A DNA stretch of 24,507 nucleotides from Candidatus Omnitrophota bacterium (lineage in GTDB: Bacteria; Omnitrophota; Gorgyraeia; Pluralincolimonadales; Pluralincolimonadaceae). The DNA lies in NCBI GenBank assembly GCA_020061685.1, contig JAGUXU010000102.1:1-24507 (forward strand), given 5' to 3'. Under the pieces are notes generated by a model. It worked only from the letters and a program-made list of their open reading frames with translations. It had not been told where the DNA came from and did no database searches. The position numbers and the translations under genes are program-made. Position 1 is the stretch's first letter, and each line of letters begins with the position of its first letter. Of this stretch, positions 1-4,990 are shown in pieces.

Positions 1-168
1 AAGCGCGGCCGCGTCATGAGCTTATATACCGTCTCATTTATGGGTGTGGCGCCCCTCGGGAGTCTATTTGCCGGCGCTCTCGCCAGTAAGCTTGGCGCTC
101 CGGGTGCCGTGATCCTCGGCGGCCTGATATGTCTTCTTTCGACGCTTGTCTTCGCGAAGAGGCATTGA
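1..168 (+). CDS. MFS transporter, C-terminal fragment
   Basis: The open frame enters from the left edge in frame 1 and ends at TGA 166-168, giving the last 55 residues of a protein. The piece reads KRGRVMSLYT followed by a hydrophobic helix, a Gly/Ala-rich loop and a second helix ending FAKRH. The RGRVMSLYT-type loop followed by two helices is typical of the last two membrane segments of major facilitator superfamily exporters (MFS_3/EntS-like). The substrate cannot be told from this part. The 5' portion lies outside the window. The family call rests on one loop motif and topology. Confidence 0.7.
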   Translation, partial: KRGRVMSLYTVSFMGVAPLGSLFAGALASKLGAPGAVILGGLICLLSTLVFAKRH

Positions 169-193
169 ATAAGGGCCTTTTTTGTGTTAATAT
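165..193 (+). promoter_or_regulatory. Sigma-70-type promoter for the EF-hand gene
   Basis: TTGAAT (165-170) and TAATAT (188-193) are separated by exactly 17 nt. The -35 box overlaps the stop codon of the MFS gene. The predicted transcription start near 199-201 lies only a few bases before the ATG at 204, so the message would have almost no leader. No Shine-Dalgarno sequence is visible there. Confidence 0.5.
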
Positions 194-203
194 CTATCCT
201 AGA

Positions 204-485
204 ATGACAAAGAGGACATTTTTCAGGTTCTTTAAGGCTCTCTTTTTGGCCGGCGCCGTTTTTTTGGTATTCGCGGGACTGTCGGTCCAGAATACCTTAA
301 ATCTGCCCGATAAGGACAAAGGCGCGTTCTCGGACAGGAAAGACCTTGAGGCGCAGAAGAACTGGGAGAACAGCCAGTATAGGAAGGCGCGCACGAGCCG
401 CGAGAGGAAATTCGACAAGAACGGCGACGGCTACTTGGATTCAATCGAACTCAGGGAATATCGCGACCGTTATGACAGAAGATAG
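204..485 (+). CDS. Small membrane-anchored single EF-hand protein
   Basis: A 93-residue protein. Residues 8-26 form one hydrophobic segment behind a basic N-terminus, so it is probably a signal anchor with the rest outside the inner membrane. Residues 45-70 are highly charged and probably helical. Residues 71-82, DKNGDGYLDSIE, form a complete 12-residue EF-hand loop with Asp/Asn/Asp, the central Gly, a hydrophobic residue at position 8 and Glu at position 12. A single canonical Ca2+ loop is therefore clear. The frame is open upstream to an ATG at 129, but that start overlaps the MFS gene. ATG 204 sits just below a good promoter and gives a sensible N-terminus. The next gene starts 9 nt after the stop. 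Function is unknown; calcium sensing or Ca2+-stabilised dimerisation at the envelope is inference. Confidence 0.7.
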   Translation: MTKRTFFRFFKALFLAGAVFLVFAGLSVQNTLNLPDKDKGAFSDRKDLEAQKNWENSQYRKARTSRERKFDKNGDGYLDSIELREYRDRYDRR

Positions 486-494
486 GCGGATACG

Positions 495-1544
495 ATGGTG
501 GATTTCGGGGAAATAATAAACTCTTCGGCAAATTGGACAGTCACCGTTTTATTTAAGCCGTTTAATTTTAAGAAATGGCTTGTCCTTGCCTTCATCGCTC
601 TTATGGCCGGTTACATGTCAGGCGGCTGCAATTTAAATTTTAATGACGGCGGGCGTCATGAAGATACAAGCAAGGAGGTCCAGACAGACCAGCCTTCGAA
701 ATCAGCCGAAGCCGGCGAAGAGAAACCCCTTACCCGCGAGGAGATGAGGACCGTAGTCATCGTCTTATCGGTGATCGTACTTATCGTTGTGGCATTTATA
801 GCCTTATTTACGTGGCTCGGGTCCCGTTTTTCCTTTGTCTTTCTGGAGGACGTGATAAAGAACGACGCCTCTATAGCCGCTCCGTTTAAGGCTAACGGGC
901 AGATAGGCAATTCCTATTTCTTATTTAATCTGGTTTTCATGGGGATTTTCTTAGCCCTGTTCGGTTCGATCGTATATTTTTGCATTCTCACGCTTATTAA
1001 GACAGGCGTTATCAATGTAGCCGAGCCGGATATCAAGTACTTCATAGAACTTTTCTTCGTTCTTTTACCGTATTTGATTTTGGCGCTGCTTTTATTTTTT
1101 ATATTCGGCCTCATATCATTGATTACGACAAATTTTGTCGTCCCGGTCATGTTCAAGGACAGGATAAAGATTTTGCAGGCCTGGTCCAAGGTCCTTTCGC
1201 TGCTGAGGAAGAACGTCGCAAATTTCATTTTATATCTTCTTATAAAGGCCGGCTTTTATATCTGTGCCGGTATCGTCTATCTGCTGGTGTCTTTGATCTG
1301 TGCATTGGTGATAGTGATCGCGGGGGCGCTGGCGGGCATTCCGTTATATTTTATCTCCACGGCCATACCGCCGCCGTCCGTGATAATTTATTGGGTGGCG
1401 GTAGGTATCGCTGCGACGCCCGTCCTTTTATTTTTATTGTACTGCCTGATCTGCCTGTATCTGCCTTTTGCCGTCTTCTTCCGGACGTTCAGCATAAGGT
1501 TCTTAGGGCGTTTAGACCCCCAATATGACCTCCTCGTTTCCTAA
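495..1544 (+). CDS. Polytopic membrane protein of unknown function (DUF7544-like)
   Basis: A 349-residue protein with hydrophobic stretches near residues 27-42, 86-108, 141-166, 183-212, 243-285 and 296-325, so six or seven membrane segments. Residues 45-83 form a polar loop rich in Gly, Asp, Glu and Lys. Between segments 2 and 3 the SRFSFVFLEDVIKND stretch resembles the conserved soluble loop of the DUF7544/glycerophosphodiesterase-membrane-domain-like families. That assignment is from memory of the pattern and not certain. No catalytic motif is visible. The gene starts 9 nt after the EF-hand gene. Its last 20 nt overlap the start of the repeat-protein gene, so the three are probably translated from one message. 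Confidence 0.65.
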   Translation: MVDFGEIINSSANWTVTVLFKPFNFKKWLVLAFIALMAGYMSGGCNLNFNDGGRHEDTSKEVQTDQPSKSAEAGEEKPLTREEMRTVVIVLSVIVLIVVAFIALFTWLGSRFSFVFLEDVIKNDASIAAPFKANGQIGNSYFLFNLVFMGIFLALFGSIVYFCILTLIKTGVINVAEPDIKYFIELFFVLLPYLILALLLFFIFGLISLITTNFVVPVMFKDRIKILQAWSKVLSLLRKNVANFILYLLIKAGFYICAGIVYLLVSLICALVIVIAGALAGIPLYFISTAIPPPSVIIYWVAVGIAATPVLLFLLYCLICLYLPFAVFFRTFSIRFLGRLDPQYDLLVS

Positions 1545-2307
1545 ACCCGACAGACTGTACCACAAAGGCAAGTGGCGTCTTAATAAAGACCATAACCTTG
1601 AATTGGTCGTCACCGATGCCAGAGGAGCCAATAAGGAAGTCCTTACGTTAAAGAGCAAGATCGTAAGCGTAGCCTCCGACGAACTGGCTTTCCTGATAAC
1701 CTCCAAAAAGGAAAGGGAGATAGAAGTAACCAGTCTCTTAAGATTATCCGGAAGGTGGCGGGCGGATAGGTCCAACCGGCTGGCATTTGCGGTCTCGAAA
1801 GAAGGCGGCGCTGAGGATGTGCTTCTCTTCGATGGGGTATGGGAGGTCGGCAGGGACAACGAGATCGTCTATCGGTACAGGAAGACGCGGCTTAAGAGGA
1901 AGACGAAAGAAGAGCGCAGCCTGATATTCAAGGGACATTGGCATATAACGGCAAAAGACAGGTTGGCATATATGCTCGATACGAGCGGAGAGTCGGGATT
2001 TTTGTTTAAGGCCGAGTTCGAGAGCACTGGGATATCCGGAAGGTTCGGCTCGTTAAGATACAGGATCGGTATCGGCGTATCGAGATACAAAAGGCCCGTG
2101 GAGAAAGTGATAAAATTCCTCGGGGCGGTGCGATGGAATATTACGAGGAAAGACGCGCTTGAGTTTGAATTCATCGGCGCCGAAGGCCGCAAGAGCGGTA
2201 TGACGGCCACTCTCAGCCGCAAGCTACTGGGCGGCGAGGCGTTTCTCAGGTTTAAGAAGCTGGCCGAGGAATCAAAGGTCGAGGCAGGGGTCAGGATTCC
2301 GTGGTAA
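1525..2307 (+). CDS. Tryptophan/glycine beta-repeat protein, unknown function
   Basis: A 260-residue soluble protein without signal peptide or membrane segment. It is built from a unit of about 20 residues repeated at least five times: residues 11-29, 72-91, 100-119, 133-152 and 197-218. Each unit has hydrophobic residues, then Gly-x-Trp (a shifted Trp in the last), a short polar turn with Lys/Arg and Asp/Asn, then an alternating Leu-x-Phe/Tyr strand. Trp residues stand at 17, 78, 106, 139 and 204. Residues 46-59 look like a worn copy without Trp. Alternating strands joined by a polar turn suggest beta-hairpins packing into a beta-solenoid, barrel or propeller-like fold. The gene overlaps the preceding membrane-protein gene by 20 nt, pointing to translational coupling and perhaps a physical partnership. 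I recognise no named family. Confidence 0.65.
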   Translation: MTSSFPKPDRLYHKGKWRLNKDHNLELVVTDARGANKEVLTLKSKIVSVASDELAFLITSKKEREIEVTSLLRLSGRWRADRSNRLAFAVSKEGGAEDVLLFDGVWEVGRDNEIVYRYRKTRLKRKTKEERSLIFKGHWHITAKDRLAYMLDTSGESGFLFKAEFESTGISGRFGSLRYRIGIGVSRYKRPVEKVIKFLGAVRWNITRKDALEFEFIGAEGRKSGMTATLSRKLLGGEAFLRFKKLAEESKVEAGVRIPW

Positions 2308-2331
2308 AGTGCCGGCATGATAGGTGGCTTC

Positions 2332-2369
2332 TCCCGAATGTAGAAACTTCTACGGATTTTCTTCGGGAT
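2332..2369. repeat. Palindromic repeat copy upstream of tRNA-Arg
   Basis: TCCCGAATGTAG (2332-2343) and CTTCGGGAT (2361-2369) flank 17 nt. TCCCGAA pairs with TTCGGGA as the outer stem, and GTAGA/TCTAC makes an inner 5-bp stem. The same two flank sequences, with an 18-nt middle, occur on the minus strand at 19113-19151 inside the flavodiiron protein gene. This is therefore probably one family of small palindromic repeats. It lies 12 nt before tRNA-Arg and has no T-tract, so it is not an obvious terminator. Confidence 0.5.
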
Positions 2370-2381
2370 GCCGCAACACGC

Positions 2382-2458
2382 GTGCCTGTAGCTCAGTTGG
2401 ATAGAGCGGGTGGCTTCGAACCACTAGGTCGCAGGTTCAAGTCCTGCCAGGCACGCCA
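2382..2458 (+). tRNA. tRNA-Arg (anticodon TCG)
   Basis: A complete 77-nt cloverleaf. The acceptor is GTGCCTG/CAGGCAC, the D-arm GCTC/GAGC, the anticodon stem GGTGG/CCACT with one G-U pair, the loop CTTCGAA with anticodon TCG, and the T-arm GCAGG/CCTGC. The discriminator is G and CCA is encoded. It reads CGA (arginine) and by wobble other CGN codons. Confidence 0.95.
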
Positions 2459-2471
2459 TAAACAGGCGGCA

Positions 2472-2512
2472 GAACCACAAGGTTGGGTGTTCGATTCACC
2501 CCGGGCGCGCCA
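2472..2512 (+). pseudogene. 3' half of a second tRNA-Arg gene
   Basis: These 41 nt match the right half of a tRNA. They comprise the end of the anticodon loop and its 3' stem (GAACCAC), the variable loop, a T-arm GGGTG/CACCC around TTCGATT, the acceptor strand CGGGCGC, discriminator G and CCA. No 5' half exists: the preceding AACAGGCGGCA cannot form the D-arm or the 5' acceptor strand. The GAACCAC-AGG segment matches the intact tRNA-Arg 54 nt upstream, but the T-arm and acceptor differ. The fragment therefore derives from a different arginine isoacceptor, not a simple tandem copy. Confidence 0.75.
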
Positions 2513-2513
2513 T

Positions 2514-2570
2514 GAATTCGCTGGCGTTTTAAAATGAGCGAATTCAGACCGAGGCCGTAGGCCGAGGTCT
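2514..2570 (+). repeat. Post-tRNA two-hairpin element, copy A
   Basis: It starts 1 nt after the CCA of the tRNA-Arg fragment. Hairpin 1 is a perfect 9-bp stem, GAATTCGCT (2514-2522) with AGCGAATTC (2537-2545), around a 14-nt loop. Hairpin 2 is AGACC-GA-GGCC, loop GTA, GGCC-GA-GGTCT (2546-2570), two stems separated by a symmetrical GA/GA mismatch. Copy B at 3141-3198 has the same architecture with paired base changes. Copy C at 2981-3040 is more diverged. Confidence 0.7.
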
Positions 2571-2578
2571 CTATTTTT
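2546..2578 (+). terminator. Intrinsic terminator closing the tRNA-Arg unit
   Basis: Hairpin 2 of repeat copy A (2546-2570) is followed by CTATTTTT. A promoter for the next tRNA begins 15 nt further on, which fits termination here. The GA/GA mismatch makes the stem imperfect. Confidence 0.55.
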
Positions 2579-2592
2579 CCTTGGATTTTAGG

Positions 2593-2621
2593 TTGACCGC
2601 AGTTAGATATTGTGATAAAAT
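2593..2621 (+). promoter_or_regulatory. Sigma-70-type promoter for tRNA-Lys
   Basis: TTGACC (2593-2598), a 17-nt spacer ending TGA, and TAAAAT (2616-2621) form a good promoter with an extended -10 TGn. Transcription would start near 2628, just before the tRNA-Lys 5' end at 2637. It may also serve tRNA-Leu and tRNA-Gly downstream. Confidence 0.65.
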
Positions 2622-2636
2622 TATCTTTCTAAAACC

Positions 2637-2712
2637 GGGCCGCTAGCTCAATCGGTAGAGCAGCAGACTCTTAATCTGTTGGTTGAAGGTTCGAGTCCTT
2701 CGCGGCTCACCA
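2637..2712 (+). tRNA. tRNA-Lys (anticodon CTT)
   Basis: A complete 76-nt cloverleaf. The acceptor is GGGCCGC/GCGGCTC with one G-U pair, the D-arm GCTC/GAGC, the anticodon stem GCAGA/TCTGT, the loop CTCTTAA with anticodon CTT, and the T-arm GAAGG/CCTTC. The discriminator is A and CCA is encoded. Its last 25 nt recur at 2852-2877. Confidence 0.95.
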
Positions 2713-2851
2713 AATGACGAGAACCTAAGGGGTTGCAGGGGAGTTCGTCCCCTGCGCTTTAAAGAAGGGGGCTCGCGGGGAAACATAAGTTGCCCCGCGG
2801 GAGCGACACAAGTAGTAGTTGATTTATTAGCACTTTTTGCTGTGGAGCGAC
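2713..2851. other. 139-nt structured segment between tRNA-Lys 3'-end repeats
   Basis: No credible gene is present. Two strong stem-loops stand out. GCAGGGGA (2735-2742) pairs with TCCCCTGC (2748-2755) over a 5-nt loop. GCTCGCGGGG (2771-2780) pairs with the strand ending at 2804 with a 2-nt bulge and a 12-nt loop. The segment is flanked by the tRNA-Lys 3' end and by its partial copy. It could be the remnant of a small tRNA-targeting element or a structured RNA. Confidence 0.4.
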
Positions 2852-2877
2852 GGTTCGACGTCCTTCGCGGCTCACCA
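2852..2877 (+). repeat. Partial copy of the tRNA-Lys 3' end (att-like direct repeat)
   Basis: GGTTCGA, one extra C, then GTCCTTCGCGGCTCACCA. Apart from that inserted C this equals the last 25 nt of tRNA-Lys (2688-2712), from the T-arm through CCA. Similarity stops sharply upstream. A direct repeat of a tRNA 3' end is the usual mark left by tyrosine-recombinase elements that insert into tRNA genes, but no integrase gene is present. Confidence 0.7.
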
Positions 2878-2896
2878 GTCGCCAGTAAATTTGCGA

Positions 2897-2981
2897 GGGC
2901 GGATGGCGAAACTGGCAGACGCGCTTGCCTTAGGAGCAAGTGGGGAAACCCTTGGAGGTTCAAATCCTCTTCCGCCCACCA
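2897..2981 (+). tRNA. tRNA-Leu (anticodon TAG)
   Basis: An 85-nt class II tRNA. The acceptor is GGGCGGA/TCCGCCC, the anticodon stem CTTGC/GCAAG, and the loop CTTAGGA with anticodon TAG. A long variable arm (TGGGGAAACCCTT region) is present, the T-arm is GGAGG/CCTCT, the discriminator is A and CCA is encoded. It reads CTA and probably CTG. Confidence 0.95.
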
Positions 2982-3040
2982 AATTTTGCTGATTTTTGAC
3001 AGTAGCAAAATTTGTCCCGAGGAACGAAGTGACGAGGGGC
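2981..3040 (+). repeat. Post-tRNA two-hairpin element, copy C (diverged)
   Basis: It begins at the CCA of tRNA-Leu. Hairpin 1 is a perfect 10-bp stem, AAATTTTGCT (2981-2990) with AGCAAAATTT (3004-3013). It is followed at once by GTCCC-GA (3014-3020) and GA-GGGGC (3034-3040) around a different inner part. The order and the GA/GA pair agree with copies A and B. The bases diverge, so membership is tentative. Confidence 0.45.
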
Positions 3041-3063
3041 AAGTAACTAAAATTTACTTAAAT

Positions 3064-3139
3064 GCGGGTGTAGCTCAGCTGGTAGAGCGCTACCTTGCCA
3101 AGGTAGTTGTCGACGGTTCGATCCCGTTCACCCGCTCCA
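3064..3139 (+). tRNA. tRNA-Gly (anticodon GCC)
   Basis: A complete 76-nt cloverleaf. The acceptor is GCGGGTG/CACCCGC, the D-arm GCTC/GAGC, the anticodon stem CTACC/GGTAG, the loop TTGCCAA with anticodon GCC, and the T-arm GACGG/CCGTT. The discriminator is T and CCA is encoded. It reads GGC and GGT. Confidence 0.95.
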
Positions 3140-3140
3140 T

Positions 3141-3198
3141 AAATTCGCCCGATATTTTAAGGTGAGCGAATTTAAATCGAGGCCAATGGCCGAGATTT
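3141..3198 (+). repeat. Post-tRNA two-hairpin element, copy B
   Basis: It starts 1 nt after the CCA of tRNA-Gly. Hairpin 1 is AAATTCGC (3141-3148) with GCGAATTT (3166-3173). Hairpin 2 is AAATC-GA-GGCC, loop AAT, GGCC-GA-GATTT (3174-3198). Relative to copy A, one pair in hairpin 1 (G-C to A-T) and two in hairpin 2 (G-C to A-T, C-G to T-A) changed on both sides, so pairing is kept. No T-tract follows. It lies in the leader of the EIIA gene, 36 nt before the start codon. Confidence 0.7.
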
Positions 3199-3234
3199 AA
3201 ACATTCTACATTAACTCTAAGGAGGAGAGACGTA

Positions 3235-3699
3235 ATGAAAATAATGGATTTTCTAAACCCCGAGGCGGTTACGGCGAATCTGCAGGCAAAGGACAAAGAA
3301 GGTACGATTAGAGAGCTTGTCGATCTTTTGCATAAATCAGGCACCATAAAAGACAAAGATAAGCTCATCAAAATATTACTGAGCCGCGAGGCGCTGGGGT
3401 CTACCGGCATAGGGCAGGGAGTGGGAATACCCCACGGTAAAAGCGAAGGTGTGACGCAGCTGGTCGCCGCTTTCGGGCTTTCGCCGAGAGGGGTGAATTT
3501 CGATTCTCTTGACGGCGAACCCGTCCATATATTCTTTTTACTGGTAGCGCCTCAGGATTCAGCGGGCCCTCACCTGAAGGCATTAGCAAGGATCTCTCGC
3601 CTGTTGAAAGACAGGGCGTTCCGAGAAGCCCTCAAGCAATGCAAAGACGAGAAGAGCATCTTAGGATTGATCGAAGACGAAGACACAAAACGCCATTAA
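3235..3699 (+). CDS. PTS EIIA, fructose/nitrogen-regulatory type
   Basis: A 154-residue PTS_EIIA_2 domain protein, which is the normal length for a free-standing domain. His67 in GIPHGK is the expected phosphorylated histidine. His113 in GPHLKALARIS is the second conserved histidine of the family. It would accept phosphate from HPr-P, encoded downstream with EI in the same gene run. No EIIB or EIIC gene is nearby, so a regulatory role like that of PtsN (EIIA-Ntr) is more likely than sugar uptake; that is inference from context. The start is set by AAGGAGG about 10 nt before ATG 3235. It is the first gene of a ten-gene co-directional run, 95 nt downstream of tRNA-Gly. Confidence 0.88.
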   Translation: MKIMDFLNPEAVTANLQAKDKEGTIRELVDLLHKSGTIKDKDKLIKILLSREALGSTGIGQGVGIPHGKSEGVTQLVAAFGLSPRGVNFDSLDGEPVHIFFLLVAPQDSAGPHLKALARISRLLKDRAFREALKQCKDEKSILGLIEDEDTKRH

Positions 3700-3739
3700 T
3701 TTTCCGATTATATTAATTATATAGACCAAGGGATGAAAA

Positions 3740-4981
3740 ATGCGCTGGTTTAAGTGGTTATATCCGGGTATGAGAGTCAAGAGATGGATCTTTCTCTTCG
3801 CTTTCGGCATCTTCTTAGAGATGATAGCCGCAGGTTTCCTGTGGCATGGTTCTCTGATGAAGGAGACGGACAACGTCATCATAGGGACTGTCCTCTTTTT
3901 ATTGGGCGTGACGCTGATGATCGTCGGATTAAGGAAGATGGTAAAGTCCTTTATCACCGTTTTCCTGCCGCGGCGCGAACAGGACCTGGTGGACATAATG
4001 TTCAAGCAGCGGCAGTTGTCGAAGGGGCGCAAGCTCGTCGTCATAGGCGGCGGCACGGGGCTCTCGATATTATTGCACGGCTTAAAAGAAGTAACTTCAA
4101 ATATCACGGCTATAGTCACGGTGGCGGATGACGGCGGAAGTTCGGGCAGGTTAAGGACCGAGTTTGATGTATTGCCTCCGGGTGATATCCGCAACTGTCT
4201 GGTGGCATTGGCTGATGCCGAGACCTTGGTAAGGGACCTCTTTCAATACCGCTTTACCGAAGGCGAAGGCCTCAAAGGGCATAATTTCGGAAACCTTTTT
4301 ATCACGGCCCTTTCAAAGGTCACCGGTGATTTCGAGAGGGCGATCAAGGAATCCAGCAAGGTACTCGCTATCCGCGGACAGGTCGTGCCGTCGACATTGG
4401 CGAAGGTGACATTGGTCGCCAAGCGCGCGGACGGCTCCCAGACCTTCGGTGAGAGCACTATCCCGAAAACGTCCAGCCCAATACGGAAAGTATATCTGAA
4501 TCCCGTCGGTTGCAAGCCTACGACCGAGGCATTATTGGCGATCAAGGAAGCGGACGCGATAATCATAGGGCCCGGGAGCCTATATACCAGCATAATACCG
4601 AATTTTCTCGTGGAGAAGATCACCGACGAGGTCATACGGTCGCGGGCGATCAAGGTCTATATCTGCAATGTGATGACCCAGCACGGCGAGACGGACGGTT
4701 ATACCGCCTCAGACCATGTCGAGGCGCTCTTAAGGCACACCCATCACGCGCTGATAGATTATTGCATAGTCAATACCGCAAAGATACCGGAGCACCTGCT
4801 GGAGAGATATAAGGGGGAAGAGGCCTATCCGGTAGTGCCGGATATAAAGAAGATCCGCGAATTGGGGGTGGCCGTCGTGGAAGGCGATATAATGACTGCC
4901 GACGATTATGTCAGGCATGACGCGGATAAGATCTCCAAGATCATCGTCAATTTGATAGAAAAACCCAAAGGCTCGGGTTAG
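3740..4981 (+). CDS. yvcK: YvcK/CofD-family gluconeogenesis factor with N-terminal membrane anchor
   Basis: A 413-residue protein. Residues 15-34 and 45-65 form two membrane helices, followed by a cytosolic YvcK domain from about residue 97. Family motifs are intact: GGGTGLS (103-109), VADDGGSSGRLR (128-139), PPGDIRNCL (146-154), GHNFGNLF and, later, GPGSLYTSIIPN. YvcK proteins resemble the F420-pathway enzyme CofD, bind nucleotide sugars such as UDP-GlcNAc, and govern carbon flow and cell-wall synthesis. Enzyme activity is not established for them. Genes around it (EIIA, GH57, HPr, EI) match the recurring link of yvcK with HPr-like proteins, for example crh in Bacillus. It lies 40 nt after EIIA and 9 nt before GH57. 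The alternative of F420 synthesis is unlikely since no other F420 gene is seen. Confidence 0.85.
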   Translation: MRWFKWLYPGMRVKRWIFLFAFGIFLEMIAAGFLWHGSLMKETDNVIIGTVLFLLGVTLMIVGLRKMVKSFITVFLPRREQDLVDIMFKQRQLSKGRKLVVIGGGTGLSILLHGLKEVTSNITAIVTVADDGGSSGRLRTEFDVLPPGDIRNCLVALADAETLVRDLFQYRFTEGEGLKGHNFGNLFITALSKVTGDFERAIKESSKVLAIRGQVVPSTLAKVTLVAKRADGSQTFGESTIPKTSSPIRKVYLNPVGCKPTTEALLAIKEADAIIIGPGSLYTSIIPNFLVEKITDEVIRSRAIKVYICNVMTQHGETDGYTASDHVEALLRHTHHALIDYCIVNTAKIPEHLLERYKGEEAYPVVPDIKKIRELGVAVVEGDIMTADDYVRHDADKISKIIVNLIEKPKGSG

Positions 4982-4990
4982 GGGTCTTGC

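Noticed and set aside
2301..3165. Open frames of 78, 121 and 160 codons across the tRNA island
   Set aside because: They run through intact tRNA genes and hairpin repeats, with Arg/Cys/Ser-rich translations and no family resemblance. The tRNAs explain the sequence.
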